Notes: generated by a model not told the origin, from the sequence alone. A stretch of 64,000 nucleotides of DNA from Hanleya hanleyi (GCA_036873755.1 JAVTVY010018697.1:1-64000), one strand, 5' to 3'. Numbered from the stretch's first letter, positions 42,266 to 56,070 are shown. A program made the numbers and translations.

Positions 42266-45200
42266 TTGTCCTGTTTTCAGATTGCTGAGACATTTCCATC
42301 CTCCCAGTAGCGCTGACCAGTGCCGAGTACGTTTTGATTTTTCCACAGCACAAGATATCTTTGTTAATATTATATCACAGTTATATTTATCTACATGTAT
42401 ATCAGTGATTGGAAGTTTCTTTTTCTTAATTCTGAGATGTTTTGGCGTTCATCAATAGACGTCAAATGAAATTCTGAACAAAGGAAACAACTCATATTAC
42501 TTCATTTCAAAGTTGATTGCGAACAAATAATTCAGTTTTTTGCGCGCATTTGCACAGTTATCACTCGGTATAGATGCCATATACGTCGAGAAACTAATCT
42601 ACCGTCATTTGATGGAAACAGTTACAGAGAATCCCAAGGGGAAGTCTTACGCGTCAAATTCCCCCCATATTGGGGGGTTGCTACAACGCACGCGTGAGAC
42701 TCTTCTCAGGACGGGAATGCTCAAAAGAATGCCATCAGATAACTGCAGAGGTTAAAAGGAAGAAAATGATCTCACTTCCTACAAAACTCGATGCTCGTGA
42801 TATGATTATCTCAGATTAAATGCGTAGCTGTTTTGTTATCGGATATCATTGGTTAACGTTTAGTTCTCCATACTTAGAATGTTCAGATTTATTCTAGACA
42901 CAGTACAGCAAAGATGATCACATGACCAGCCTGGGCAGTTGAAAAGTGGTCGTACCAAAATAGAGTTTCCGTTCTACAAAATGGATGAATTGCATTGTAG
43001 ATTGGTACCTCCCACGCGAAGAGCGGCTAGTGGTAATGAAGAACATCGATATGTAATTTGAGACTAAGCTACAGGGAGGTTAGTTTTCCAGCGTCGAACT
43101 GAAGGTGTTTAACCTGGGAAGTATTGGGGGAAATATTATTTAATTCTGACCCACATTGGTACGGTAAGACGGGCTGTACAGGACGGGGGGTTATACTCGA
43201 CAGAACATGGGTACCGGTGTGATCGGTGGCAAGCATCTACTCTAGGGTAGTGTAGGGTCGGACCCGATAGCAGCGCTTTAGTCGGCGAACTGCTAGAGAC
43301 CATGTAAATTTGTTACCGGTAAAATAGTTGATATGTGTGAGCTGCCAACAATGGCCAAACATCGGGCTGCTAATACAGAGAAGTGGAGGTCTTTTACCTG
43401 AGAGGGAAAACAACAACATGGAAGCATCATCGCAAGTCAGGTTACCACTTTTAGGAAGTCGACCGAGCTCTTAGTGTAAACCCGAAAGTGAGAATGATGT
43501 TCATGATGGAGTGACGAGTTGCTGTCTGTAGAAGGGTTCAAGCCGAGTATCTCATAAGGTTATTCCTTGTATGAGAGGGAAACCAGTCGCATTCACGGAT
43601 ATTCGGACAGTTCACGGTGGGAGGCATCCGGCATTCTGTGCAGACCTACCTTGGGGGCAGATACGACTGAAAAGTGGTGAGACGACACGCATTCTAAAGA
43701 CATTACGTGCATATGGAGTGAGTGGGGACGATACATTTACATCAGAAGCAAGAGAGCTGCTGTATCCACAGACCGCTCCACCGGTATGGGAGGAAGGACG
43801 TCGAGCCCCAACACATGCAACAATACGCTGCCAAGTTCAGTGTGTGCGCCAACAGTTATTGCCTGGCTCGGCGAGCCTTTTTCATTCAGATTTGGCTTTC
43901 CGTACTTTTTGCATACAATTTTAAAGGTGTCGCGTTTCGAGTATTGTACACACCGTACGAAGGAATAAACTATATTAAAATTGGCCCTTTAAACGTATGC
44001 GTTATTGGTTTCATTTTAATTTTAAAATCTAGATATTCAGCCAACACAACCTCTTTTGAAATCGCGGCAAAGCGATCAATCGTTTGTTTTTGGAGAGGTT
44101 TTTTTATTAATTCTATGAAACGTTTTAGCAGTGCCGTTCTTGGAGATGAAGATATCAGTATTGTTGTATTTTTGTTTTGTTTTTAATGAACAAAATGATA
44201 TATCTTGATACCTTCAAAAGTCGTTCAACTTTGAATAATGCACGAAATATATATGTCCGGAAAAAATGTGCACATTCTGCACAGACTAACACCCAATGTT
44301 GGAAATTCTGATGTAGCTTGTTCAAGGCAACGGTTTGGTAAAACAATGGGAAGCTCTAAAATAACGAAATTCTCTCACGGCGTATATACTTTCTTCACAC
44401 AAAAGTTGTCTGAAGCAACTGAAATTGCACCGCTTGTCCAGTTGGCGCATGTTCCATAAATCCGAGTGACTGGTAGATATTAAAATTAACTTTTTTGTTT
44501 TATTGTTCAATTAATTACACGAAATATTCGGGTGATGCTTATTTTCTCAAATTGTCAGGAATTTCTCATCTGCACTGTCATTATATCTATTGAACATGAA
44601 ATAACAATATTCAGCTAATATAATATGAAGAGAATGAATATGGTTACAAAGATATACAATATTTATAAATAAATTATAGGCATGTCACCTCTATTACAGT
44701 AATACAAATATGCTCAAATCCAGTGATAAACGTAATATAGTTAAGGCAATATATACATCGGATGAATGCATGAAATAATAACCGAAATAATAACCACCTG
44801 ATACAAATTTCTCGAATTATTCGCTGTCTGACATTGGTCGTCTATTATTTCAATTATCGTACATATTCGTTCATCAAGCTGTATTCCGGTAGTTCCTGGT
44901 GCATAAGGCGTGAAGATAGTTTTTCAGGCATGACTGAACGAACACTACTTAGGGTCAGGCACGCGTTTCCCGTGTACAATTAGAATGGGACTTCTCCTGC
45001 AACGCTTGAGTAATACCGCGCCAGGAACAACCACCTAATAGTAATACCACAGCCACCAGTCAGATTTTCGGACAGGTTTCCGCCCAAGTAGCACACAGCC
45101 GGAAGTGACATAATGTGCAAAACTGAAGTTGTTCAAATTGAATCCTGTACATGTTGATTTTCCCCTATACGTCATCACCACGTCGAAAGATCATCTTCCG

Positions 45201-45440
45201 CTATTGGGGGTAGGGATAAAGTGGAGTGAGCCTGTGAAACGGGGCATACGTTGTTGGAAGGTTGCGCCCAGAAGTGTGGGCGACACCTCACCACTAAATG
45301 CGGACCTCACTTGACTGACATTGTAACATATGATCCGTAGCTCTGTTCCTACGACATTCCCTAATACGAGGCCAGCACTCTATTGAGAGGCCTACATTCT
45401 ATTGAGAAGAGGGCTAGTACCTAAGTCTGTGGTTGTCCAT
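42266..45440. other. 5' flank of ACSF2, no gene assigned
   Basis: The missing ACSF2 exon 1 may lie here or farther upstream. Plus frames at 43571-43924 and 43722-44186 and a minus frame at 43237-43419 are open for 60-154 codons but show no domain I recognise. CCGGAAGT at about 45101-45108 resembles an ETS site, but no linked exon was found. Confidence 0.4.
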
Positions 45441-45442
45441 CC

Positions 45443-45765
45443 CTGCCACAATTCGCCATTTACAGGATGCCTGTAAATAATATATACCATGGTATAAAGT
45501 GTCAAGCCCGCCACAATTCGTATTTACAGGATGCCTGTAATTATTTTGTACCATGGTATAAAATGCCAAGCTTGCCATACTTCGTATTTACTGGATGCCT
45601 GTAATTTTTTTGTACCATGGTATAAAATGCTAAGCTTGCCATAATTCGTATTTACAGGATGCCTGTAATTATTTTGTACCATGGTATAAAATCGCCAAGC
45701 CTGCCATAATTCGTATTTACAGGATGCCTGTATTTATTTGTACCATGGTATAAAATCATTTAGCC
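45443..45765. repeat. 64-bp tandem array, five units
   Basis: CCATGG recurs at 45488, 45551, 45615, 45679 and 45743 (spacings 63, 64, 64, 64). Each unit carries two small palindromes, TACCATGGTA and ACAGG-ATG-CCTGT, joined by ttcgtattt. Units differ by a few substitutions. Confidence 0.92.
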
Positions 45766-45949
45766 GTAACTCATAAACAACTCGATGTCTTATCAAGAAT
45801 ATTAAATTTGACAAATGAGTAAACTTGTAACAAGCGTAGACATAGCGTAAAGCCCGGCACCAAATTTGTAAAAGCGCATATCATTGGTGGAAATAATAAG
45901 AAGGCGTAAATTTACGACTTACGACTAAATGAATTACAGGTATCCTGTG

Positions 45950-46491
45950 TCCCCCTATTGAACTTTTCTCTGCTGCATCGAAACGACAAAACCGAGGAGG
46001 CTGAAACTTGGTGACTTTTGAGCTTATCTTATTGGGGTCATTTTGAACCTATTCTCATATACCCCGGGCAGAGGATCATGGGTAAATTCGGAATGGCGGC
46101 CATGTGGTATCCGAGAAAGTCGTGTTTTTCAATCTTTTCGCCCCATTTCTCCACATTTTTCTTGCCTAAAAGGCCTTGAAAGTATTTTATTTATGCAAAG
46201 CTAGTTATTCTATATCTTATTTGATTTTTTGGAGAGAAAAATCGGAAAAATGGAAATTTCGAAAAATCTACCGAAATAAGGCGAAAAAAGGCTTCCGAGA
46301 AGATGACGTCACTGTGACGTCATCATGTCGGCCATCTTGGATGTTTTTTACATTTTCCGATAGAGCTTGAATCCAAGATACTGTGTGGGAAGTTTCAGCG
46401 TGCTAGCCTTAGTGGTAGAGAAAATATATAGTGGGGGAGGGGGGACCCAGGCTGCGATACACCCCAAATCGCCCAGGCCAGGTAGGGTTAA
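45950..46491 (-). mobile_element. MITE copy 6
   Basis: It ends with ccaggccaggtagggTTAA; the other terminus is lost. The body contains a perfect TGACGTCACTGTGACGTCA (46302-46320), tcggccatcttgg and aatggcggccatgtgg in the reverse orientation to copy 5. Confidence 0.8.
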
Positions 46492-47639
46492 ACTATAAAT
46501 ACAACATTGTAAATAGGAATTCATTTAACCACGGCCTAGCTGGTACCGGGAGACATCCTACTGTATATGTCACTGAATATTATTGTTCATTTATTCGAAT
46601 AGTACCACTTGGTTGTTTCTACACTTTCATATTACCTCGATCCAGACAACGGACCGTGACCCAACAACGCTACCGTTAAACGAGGCTAAGTTCAGCTAGG
46701 GTCCACTACTGCCCGGTACGTTGCACGAGTAGGTAAACTCACGATATGTTGGCATAACTCAGCAGTGGACAAACATACAGGTACATGTAGTTCACCAACA
46801 CAATAATCCCCTAGTGCATAAACTTGTTATGATAGTGCATTATCACTCAAGCTATGAAAATGTACAACACCAATTTAGTGTATTTTCACAATAATAATAC
46901 GAGCATATGATTGCCGAATAGAAAACCTGCTTTGTTTTTATCATGAACTGATAACTTGTATAGATAAAGGTGTTCAGATTTTTGTCTATACCCCTGAAAA
47001 CATGATCGTGTCATTGCTTACCGTGATTGTCTACCGACATGCGCTTTCATTTTACACTTTGCATCGCAAATCGAACTCTTTCGCAAGAGAGAGGAAGTCA
47101 AACACTGCACATTTTCGGATGCAAGGTACTGTATACTGGCGTTGTTAACACAACGGATCGACAGCAACATACGTAACACCACCATAGTAGCTCGACTTGA
47201 CAGGAGTAAAAAAAATCGGATATACTGCATGCGTATTTATACATTTGAAGTCTGCGAACCGTGTCAGATGTACTGCATACATATATACACATTTGAGAAC
47301 GCGACCATGAGATTGACCCTCCAGCCACCCTTGACCGTATGTGAAACTGAACTAAAGTAGATCAAACAATGACGAATGATCGACATCACCTCTTCTTTTC
47401 CGTCACAAGCATGAACTCAGGTCCGTCAGGTCCGACATCTGTTATGGTCCGTGTCAGTAATTTGACGATTTCCACAATGAAAAGAAAACATTCTATTCCA
47501 TCAATGGAGTTCGATCTGTTTATGACTCAGTATTTGTGTATTACTTATTGACAAGTTGTATAGAAAAGTGTTATGTTAAACCTCTCTGGGTTTTACAAGG
47601 AAGACGAAAATAAGGGTTTCAGATAAAGATAAGGATTTT

Positions 47640-48215
47640 ATATGACGAACATCATGATGTCTTGCCTAAATCTTTGAAATCTGTTGACCGCTTCTCTCCC
47701 ACAGGAACCATCCTGTGTGTTTTCTTCATTTGGTATTACCGCAGTGCGAAAAGGTTCTTTTGATTACTGAAGAGGAAATTATATTTTGGAAGACGACGGA
47801 CTACCATATACAGACCCGGAGAAATATGCTGTAGATAGATGTCATCATGTTTTGTGAGATAACTGTATAGGAATATAGGAAAAATCAGCTTAGTGGCCGT
47901 ATATTTCTGACACCAAAATGTTTGTTATTAGACATTTTAATAAAAAATCATGTCAACTTCCCTTTCCTGGACAGTAATATAGCCGAATTCTCTGCGTATA
48001 GTCTATATCTTGTTACTTTTGTGACCGTTTTAATCAACATCGCAATATACACATGTACTATTTTAGTAAATAGTTTAGCACGCTATGTTGACAAAGGTGA
48101 TAAGTATCACAAATTGATCACGAAACTGTGCCTAATCTCGCTCAGCCCAAGGCTATGGGCCGTATGGATGAAATTTGTTGAGAGATTTCCACGATGTTTA
48201 TGGTGAGTGAGTTAG
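47640..48215 (+). mobile_element. Degraded PLE 3' end
   Basis: The words gacgaacatcatgatgtctt and ctgttgaccgcttctctc match 22345-22400. A downstream plus frame, FPFLDSNIAEFSAYSLYLVT, resembles the PLE motif [17 protein letters not shown] after heavy mutation, and 'ctcgctcagcccaaggctat' resembles the cggcccctagc region. Confidence 0.5.
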
Positions 48216-49539
48216 TGAATAAGATATAAAGTCTCTTTCGGCAATTTTTCTGTCATATCACGACAGTGTGCCTGCATGTGGCAGAGCGGTTTCAATGCCG
48301 TCTTTTATAGAGCTGCTTCACCGAAGCATCATCATGATGCCGTAAGCGGACGAAATACTTCGCTCAGTGACATTATCTTGACATCGGGCCAACTAGTCAT
48401 TGATCTGTCCTCGAAATGCTGAGCGCCAAACGAGGACGCAGCAAGTTAATTTTTTATGTCTTAGGAATGACTCGACCAAGGATCGATCCCAGGACATTTC
48501 GCTTCATAGACGGACGCTCTCTAGATCATCCCAGTGTTATCCCACGATGTTTATATGAGCTATTTCACTCCAAGCTTGACTAATATTGCATACACTAAAA
48601 AAGAAAAAAAACTCGGAAACTAACTGATAAATACCGGACCTGACGATTTTATTGTCACATTGTCACAACTATCACATAAGTGCTCCCTCGCATTGTCGCG
48701 TTATAAACATATTGATGAGCGCGATAATTCGGATAGACGCTTTCATCTTCCGGAAAGCTGCGCATTTTATCTAATTCATTCCGTGGTATCCTGTGACTAA
48801 TGCACATAATATCACTTCAACACAACCAGCTTTTTCTGCAAAATGATATGCTGGCACTTGAACAATGTAGGGTAAATACAGTTTTCTATCAATAGTTGTT
48901 CGTCTTTACCTTTACTGTCTCCTTGGTCATAGCATTAGACATTGATACTGTACAAATATTCCGAACATCAAGTCGATAGACAGGTACATATATAGATTTC
49001 AATTGGGCGATCAAATGTCGAGCTTATATTATCGTTTATCTTCACGGCTGACCTGTTTTCGAGTCTGTTTTCGGTACTCAAAACCATAGAATTGCTCTAA
49101 GGATGTTATATAACACCGGCTCTAGAGTATCGCTGACATTGTTGAAGATGACTTGCATCGCTAGATAAGGGAACAAATTTTCTCCAGAATGGTGATCGAG
49201 GCTTTGGCTGCTATTTAAATTACTGTTCGTCCAACACCGGCCTACACTCCATTTTTAATAGCTGCATCAAACGCTCCATATGCTGTGCAGAATTCAGTAT
49301 ATGATTTATATGTCAGTCCAAGTTCAAGCTCAAGTTCAAGCTCAAATCTGTATACATCGTAAAAAATCATTAAAAGAGCATACAGACGCCTCCCTGGTAA
49401 GAGTTATGAGAGACGGTATTTACAGTATGTATATTATAAACGGGACACCGTGAGTACATGAATAACATAAATGGGCTCGGAGGGTAGATCCTCTTAACGA
49501 CCATTTCTACACGGATTGGTGCAACACCACATTTAAAAT

Positions 49540-51120
49540 TTGGCAAATTACAAGCGTCTGGTCCGTCATTCATAATTCAGTTATCGCCCATCAAAGAATA
49601 CCCGCATTCATAATCCAAAGATATATTCCATATTCCATATAACAGCATTAGCACCAAATTCAAAAAAGACAACCATAGTATATATAAACATAGGCTAAGT
49701 TCCTGCACTTTTCACTGATGCCGGCAAGACATCATGATGTTCCAAAAATATAAAATCTCTGTCGCTGGTCAGTATTCTCAATCCATATGATATTCGTTGT
49801 AAAGTCGTCATCTAGAGAATGATGTATCTCAGTCACGCTTTGATTGTGCCTGTTCATATGAGCACCATGGGGATCTTGATGTACACAGCACAGTGTTGGG
49901 TTTAACGTCGTTTTCAAATATGAGCACCATGAGGATCTTGAAGTACACAGCACAGTGTGGGGTTTAATGTCGTTTTCAACCTTGTTTCATTCATATCACG
50001 ACGGTGCCTACATGTGCCAGAACATGGGAGTACTCACAGTTCCTATTACCCTGGACACTGATCAGCGCAGCCAGTACAGCACCCGGTCACAGTTCATGAG
50101 TTCATACGACCCCTAACCCCAGGTTAAGCGAAATTTGCCACAAGTTACGAAACGTAACACCATAGATCTTGCACGCTACGTTCGTATTTTGTTATCTGCA
50201 TGCGATATGTATCGCCAAATTTGAGAAACTTTGAGTGGACGCTTGATGGTATAGCCATGTTTTACAAGTTTCTGCAACAATATTATGTGACGTTGATTAA
50301 AATCGTCACATTTAACACGGGATCTGGCAAATGCTCCTAGGCGAGATATGTATACGCCATATGCAGGTCCCACTGGAATATTACTGTCCAGAAAGTGATA
50401 GTTTACGATGTCGAAATTTATTCATTTATATAGCGATTATCCACAGCGAGAAGATCGTATATATAGCGTTTAGTGAATGAGAAGGAACAGGCTTTGAATT
50501 GAACGGTTTTTGATAGTCATATTGATAAGAAAACAGATATAGATCAGCCAACAGCGGTGCACAATTAGTACCCACAGGAATACGTAAATGCTGTTGATAT
50601 ATTGTGTTGCTAAATTTCACATAGATATTTTTAATGAGAAATTAAAGCAACTCTATACACAAGGAAACATCCCATGAATGAATCTCTTGTATGTAGTAGA
50701 GCTAAAGAATGCTTGATGAATTCTGACATGAATATCTACGATCACTTTTCTTGACCACAAATAATATTAATGAAATTAGACGGTCAATAATGTCCTGATG
50801 ATGGATTGTAGTATAGCGAGTCGAGAAATCCCATGTGGATACATGTCTGTACGGCTTTAGCATCAAGTTCTTCCGTAAGCCATTTCGAGTTTTTCAATGT
50901 CTGCATACGTTCAACGCCTGGGGTTTTAGAAATAGTGGCGCAATACCTTTCCCAAACTGTTTTACCTCCTGAAGGTCCCTCGTCGACTGGGTTGAAAGAC
51001 GCTGGGGGGTGCCGCTTTCTAGAATCAGCTATGAATCTAGCTTGGTATGGGGCATTTTGGGAGTCCAGTATACTTTTGGTATGCCGCTATGATGGGTTGG
51101 AAGACAAACACCTCTTTCCC
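49540..51120 (-). mobile_element. Penelope-like element, 3' half
   Basis: Minus-strand frames give LRIPVGTNCAPLLADLYLFS (reverse transcriptase motif region), then [20 protein letters not shown] and QKLVKHGYTIKR. The non-coding tail at 49540-49870 matches that of the intron 8 copy (cttattc, agcattagcacc, gacatcatgatgttcc). A SINE-like element splits the tail at 49875-50105. Frameshifts make it inactive. Confidence 0.78.
49875..50105 (+). mobile_element. SINE-like element 2, inside the PLE tail
   Basis: Contains gggtttaacgtcgttttc (twice, 49893 and diverged at 49960), catatcacgacggtgcctac, cactgatcagcgcagccagt and acagcacccggtcac. The PLE words gcaccatg-ggatcttga and tacacagcacag recur at 49862 and 49922, marking a local duplication. 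Confidence 0.65.
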
Positions 51121-52097
51121 TGAAAAACGTTTTGTGATTGTTAAATAAATCTTCCAGAGTAAATGCAGTTTGGAAGTAAGTGCACTTCTAAACTTTTTGT
51201 GTAATATTGTGAACACAACTCTTCACAAACTTATTTTAAAGCTTCTATACAGCGGTAGTATTCCATTTTCTCTATTTATCTATTTCCATATAATTGTTGT
51301 ACAAGTTTATCTCGATCAGTCGAAAGACGAAACCTTTAACCGAGCGAATGTTATTATTCCCTATTTAGGAATAATCTAATTTATCACATAACTGCGGTGT
51401 TATTAGGGACATGGTCATGACATATTTATCGTATGCACCTAGATGAATAACACTTTCAAACACGCTGATTGGATAATACATGTAGCGTGAGAAAATAAAT
51501 TACTACGCTTGTTCGTGACTGAACTGAACTATTCACTGAACTATTTTTCCCATTGATAAAATTTTACTACGAAATATTATGTTGCATGTTTACAAGTGCA
51601 ACAACAACATAGATATCTGCAAGACGATCTTTTTATCCAGGTACATGCATCGGCCTACAAACTATAATTGACAATAGCCATACAAGCAGCAATGATTCGC
51701 AATGCATTATTTTGACAGTTTTGAGCTTCAAATTTTGTATAAAGTACTCACGTACCGGTCGTATAGTCCGTCATTTTTGTTCTGCGAATTGAGCCATTTT
51801 GAGTACCGTATTCAGTCAGATCTCTACAGTAAACGTTTGTTCGTTCTTTTGTAATATCTGCATGGATTCTTTCTTATGTTTGCTTATTTCTTGCAATAGA
51901 TCTGGATGATTAGAGACTTCAAACGGATTACGTAACGTATTCAAATGATCTTGTCAGCCTGGCATGTCGTCACCTCGATGAGAACTTGTAAGGCTGTGAT
52001 GCGCCTGAGCCAAGGCCGTTTTTTCGTCGAGAATGAAACAAAGAAAAGAAAATTTGAGTTAGATTTGATAATGAAATCTTTATAAAAAAAATAGTTA

Positions 52098-52266
52098 TTT
52101 GATAAACAGAATCTTACACTCGTGGCAATTTAATATGAAAGTTATGACACTCGTTGAGTAAGTTTTATATGTTGCTCCCTGAAGCTCGCAACATATAACT
52201 TACTCAACTCGTGTCATAACTTTCATATTAAATAGCCACTCGCGTAAGATCCTCTATTTATTTATC
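52098..52266. mobile_element. Foldback hairpin element, about 78-bp arms
   Basis: The arm at 52098-52175 (gataaacagaatcttac ... tatatgttgc) pairs with 52187-52266 (gcaacatataacttactc ... tatttatttatc) around a loop of about 11 nt, with few mismatches. There is no coding capacity. It is a typical foldback MITE, or the source of a long hairpin RNA if transcribed. Confidence 0.85.
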
Positions 52267-52334
52267 ACATTACACAACGCTATTTAATCCAATTAACGAT
52301 TCATTAATACAAAAAATCGATATGAATAATATCT

Positions 52335-52680
52335 CAGAAGGGCCAGAGTATGGCGTACACATGATTCGCCTATTAGCATTTGCTGGATCCTCTGTAAAAT
52401 TTACGATTTCAACCAACGCCATAGAGCATTTGTGCATAAACTGGTTCGACAAGGCTATACCAATCAATGCCTTCAATCAATGTTTCTGAAGTTCGGTGAT
52501 GAATATCACACACCGATAGCAAAATACGATCGTATTACGCAAAATCTTTGTCGTTACGTTTCGTAAGTTGAGCCTAATCCTGCGAAAACCCAGGGCCAGG
52601 GATCATATCCACAACGTGTTATGCGCGATCCCCATGATGTTCATATTAGCAGTCACAATGGAAGGGCACATGAGACGCAG
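52335..52680 (+). mobile_element. Degraded PLE 3' coding end
   Basis: Plus-strand frames read GPEYGVHMIRLLAFAGSSVK, then FGDEYHTPIAKYDRITQNL after a frameshift, matching [20 protein letters not shown] and [19 protein letters not shown] of the intron 8 element. It starts about 70 bp from the foldback element. Confidence 0.7.
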
Positions 52681-54328
52681 TACTCAAGAGAAAGACTTTG
52701 GACTGAATATGGAACATAGAATACAAATTATTTTTCAGGGCACGTTAGTTCAAACGGCCGGTGCTCGGAGTACCGATCGTTAGTGTCTGACACTTGGAAT
52801 CACGGTCAATCCGTATAAAAGAAGATAGGGCAGAAAAGGCTAACATCATCGCAGATTCCATTTTCAAGAGTTTGGTGTTCGCGGTGTATCAAACAATACA
52901 TCTGATAGATTTTCGTGGCTTATTAAATCATAGTAAACAATGTGAAGTTTATCTATTAATTTCGGCTTTCTAAGCACTTCTGACTGAGCTAATACATTCC
53001 GAACGATTTGACAGTATGAACCACACGACGGCAAAAATTTGCAAGATTTTGTTGAATCCAATAGTTGTTCCCCCTCAGTATATTTTTATCTCTAACAAGA
53101 TTATCTCGTTGAAGTTGTATGAAACTTCTATACTATCATTTCTGAATTCCCATCGGCACTGCATAAGAAAAATATATCCCATTATTGACAGAGAAATGCT
53201 TCAATATCCGGATGTTTTTGTTGACAGTGACCATATTGACGAGACTACACAAATTCCTTTTTAAATCAGAAAATGTCCAATCATGATATTCATATGTTAG
53301 AATATGCATTATTTATGTATCGATTTATTCATGTACAGAAACACGACTCAGTAACAGGGTCTACACAAAACAACTTTTACAGTTCGGTTTATAATGGAAT
53401 CGCCATACATATAAAAGATTATCTCGTAATAGATTTGTGAAACAGGATCACGAAATTCCCATCACATCTTCTCTTAATCTCCACCGGCACTGAGTACGAA
53501 AACCATATCCCATTGCTGAGAGAGAATGCTTTAATAACTGAAGGTCTGAGCTGAAGCATCTCTTTTGGTTGTCAGCGACCATAATGACGGGACTACACTG
53601 ATTCCTATTTTTACGTCTTTATCCGTGTAATTAAAAAACTAAATCGATTTTAAATCAGACCATCGCCCGCAGATGTTCATAGGTTACAAATATATTGTAT
53701 GTTATAAGTACAGTGCAGCTAGTAATAATGGTATCGCCACACGTCGACTGTAAAACCGAATACATGTATAAGTAAAAGTAGTATTCCTGTCCTGTTACAT
53801 GGATTTTACATGCTAAGTTATTCGGTCTGAAACCTGATACTAAATCACTGAATATTCATGAAGAAGAATGATCTTGTGGTCGAGCCTCCACTGAGCCTTT
53901 AGAGATCGATAGCGGTTCACCGAAGGCTACCTTGTCCATATTTGTCCATATTTTGCATCCCATGAAGTCAAAATACCCCACAGCCTTGTATTCCGATAAC
54001 GTTCCACCTAAGACATTATCTCAACGTTAACGGATGATGCACGAAACTTAGAGCGTTTTATATCTCAACTACGCTTTTGTTGTAGATGTTCGAGTGACTA
54101 GTTTGAATGACGTGGCTTCTGATCCACGACCAGTGGTAATATAGCACTGAAAATGTGGAATATAAAAGTAGATTGCATTATACGAGCATACTTCATAGAA
54201 GGCCTAAACAAGGAAATGCAACGCTGTCCTCAGTTTTCGATTTTCCTTTTCATATAGTATAAGTGGTTCGGCAATATTATAATTAGCACCAAACATGGAA
54301 TACATAGAGATTGTCAGATCGAACTACT
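52681..54328. other. No gene recognised
   Basis: Two stretches, around 53000-53265 and 53440-53600, share words such as 'cccattattgacagagaaatgctt' in diverged form, suggesting an old internal duplication. No coding or RNA gene was found. Confidence 0.4.
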
Positions 54329-54545
54329 TTCACCCTGCCATGCCTGGGGATGGTGGCCATTACCAAACTTTCTGCGCTATCTCCGGAACGACAAAAAACT
54401 GAGATCTGACACTCTGTGACTTTATAGTTTATCCTATTGGGGTCATTTTGAGCCTATTTACATAACCCCCTGAGTAGAGGATCATGGATCATCACCCTCC
54501 CTAGGCCTGGACAGGTCCCAAAAAACCCAGGCCAGATAAGGTTCT
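54329..54545 (-). mobile_element. MITE copy 7, internally deleted
   Basis: The left part (caccctgccatgcctgggga through gagcctatttacataaccc and gaggatcatgg) is joined directly to the far terminus (ctaggcctggacaggtccc, cccaggccagataaggtt). About 370 bp of the body is missing. The TTAA ends are mutated. Confidence 0.75.
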
Positions 54546-55794
54546 TCTATTCCTGGATAAATAACATACTCAAAAGAGATTATTGGTTGATACAGCCGCA
54601 ATGATGACGAAATAGATCTTTGTGTCATGAAACCCACTTTCGTCGGAGACTAATTGTGTTGGGACAACAATACTTCGGAATTAGAGTATGAAACATATGG
54701 TTATCGTCGAGGTTCCAATATTGGTTTTAAAAATACTATGTGAGACACCAGATGTTCACCCAATACACACGTACAGGGATATTTTGTAAACATAGAGGGC
54801 GCTGCGGTGCGCCGAGCTCAATGGGGGATTGCTGCCTGGTGTTTCGCCAGTTCACATGTTGTGCGCTGGAGTTGTCCGGGGCTGACATGCGACCAGAGAC
54901 ACGGAAATTCGGCAGCAATGTTATGTTTCTTGAACTATATAGTTAATCAAGGAAGTATAATGTGTGTTCTGTTGGAAATGTGGTGGGTAATGACAAGATG
55001 ATAGCTTTGTCAGTTAACCCCGTTTACACACTGCTAGCCAGCATCAAATCCCTCTTAGCAGGGGGGATAACTGTGTATTTGTTTACATCCCACTTCCGAA
55101 TATGGTAATACTAAACTGATGTATCTGGGATCATTGTCCATTCAATTTTCAGAATTATTCACCCTATTAATAGAGTTCTCGACGTTTCAAATCGCTCAAT
55201 GGTACAGATTTTACAGCGATCTTACTGGAAGTTTGATAGTGTGAATATTTTTTGAAATATTGTAAAATTAAGTATAAAATATTTTCGTTAAGCTATGCTA
55301 AGTTTAAACACAGGGTATATGTCCGTGTAAAACACCCCATGAGCCTGTTTTCTTCTTTTGTCATCGGATGCAACGGCGTTCTGAATCTCACCTAAGTTTT
55401 TACTGTATGTGTGCATGATCAAACATTGACTGACGTGATCATGCGGTCTTATTGCTGATTCAAGAAGAATTACAGATATAATTGATGGACCGAGAAGATG
55501 TAGCTGCCTTGATATCAGATCTACCAGATGGATGAATTAGATGTGTGTGTTAACGTCAAATGTAAGCGATAGCGAAAAGTAAGAAAAAAGAGAAAACGTT
55601 TGTATGCAGTATACAGTCTGCAAGGTTCGTCGTTGACAGTATCAACCCCACCTTCTGAAATCACTGAAACAGGGGGTGAACCTCTCGAGGCCTCTAGTCC
55701 CCAGTAGATAACTAGCGATATTAAGAATCACAGAATTAATCCAAAATGTTCAAACGAGTTTCCTGTTGGTCATTATTGGCCATTCCCCAAACGC

Positions 55795-56070
55795 ATGGTA
55801 GACGCTTTTGCATGTTGTGTTAGGCACCGTTTCCAATTATCGCTCGCGAATGAATCGTTTATTTCGTCAAATTTTCTCGAAGTCGCGATTTTCCAAGGCG
55901 CGAGGGAATGGTTTTTTTTCTTCAAAATAAACGATTCATTCGCGATCGCTGTTCGAATGGTTTTTTTTCTGTTGGCAATCGTTTTTCAATCGAGAAAATT
56001 CTCGCGAATAAAAAGCGATATCGCGATTCAATCGCTTTTTAATCGAGAAAATATAAACGATTGAAGAAAA
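55795..56070. repeat. CGATT/TCGCGA-rich cryptically simple island 1
   Basis: Dense repetition of AACGATT, TCGCGA, TTTTTCAATCGAGAAAA-like words and their complements. The 89-codon plus frame here follows the simple pattern and is not a gene. The start 'gtgttaggcaccgtttcc' resembles the reverse complement of the end of island 2. Confidence 0.7.

Noticed and set aside
43571..44186. Overlapping plus-strand ORFs of 117 and 154 codons as genes
   Set aside because: Two frames are open together, no motif is recognised and no splice or start context supports either.
45098..45112. CCGGAAGTGAC as the ACSF2 promoter ETS site
   Set aside because: It is a single short match with no linked first exon; chance cannot be excluded.
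55795..56064. 89-codon plus-strand ORF
   Set aside because: It translates simple CGATT/TCGCGA repeats and has no protein-like conservation.
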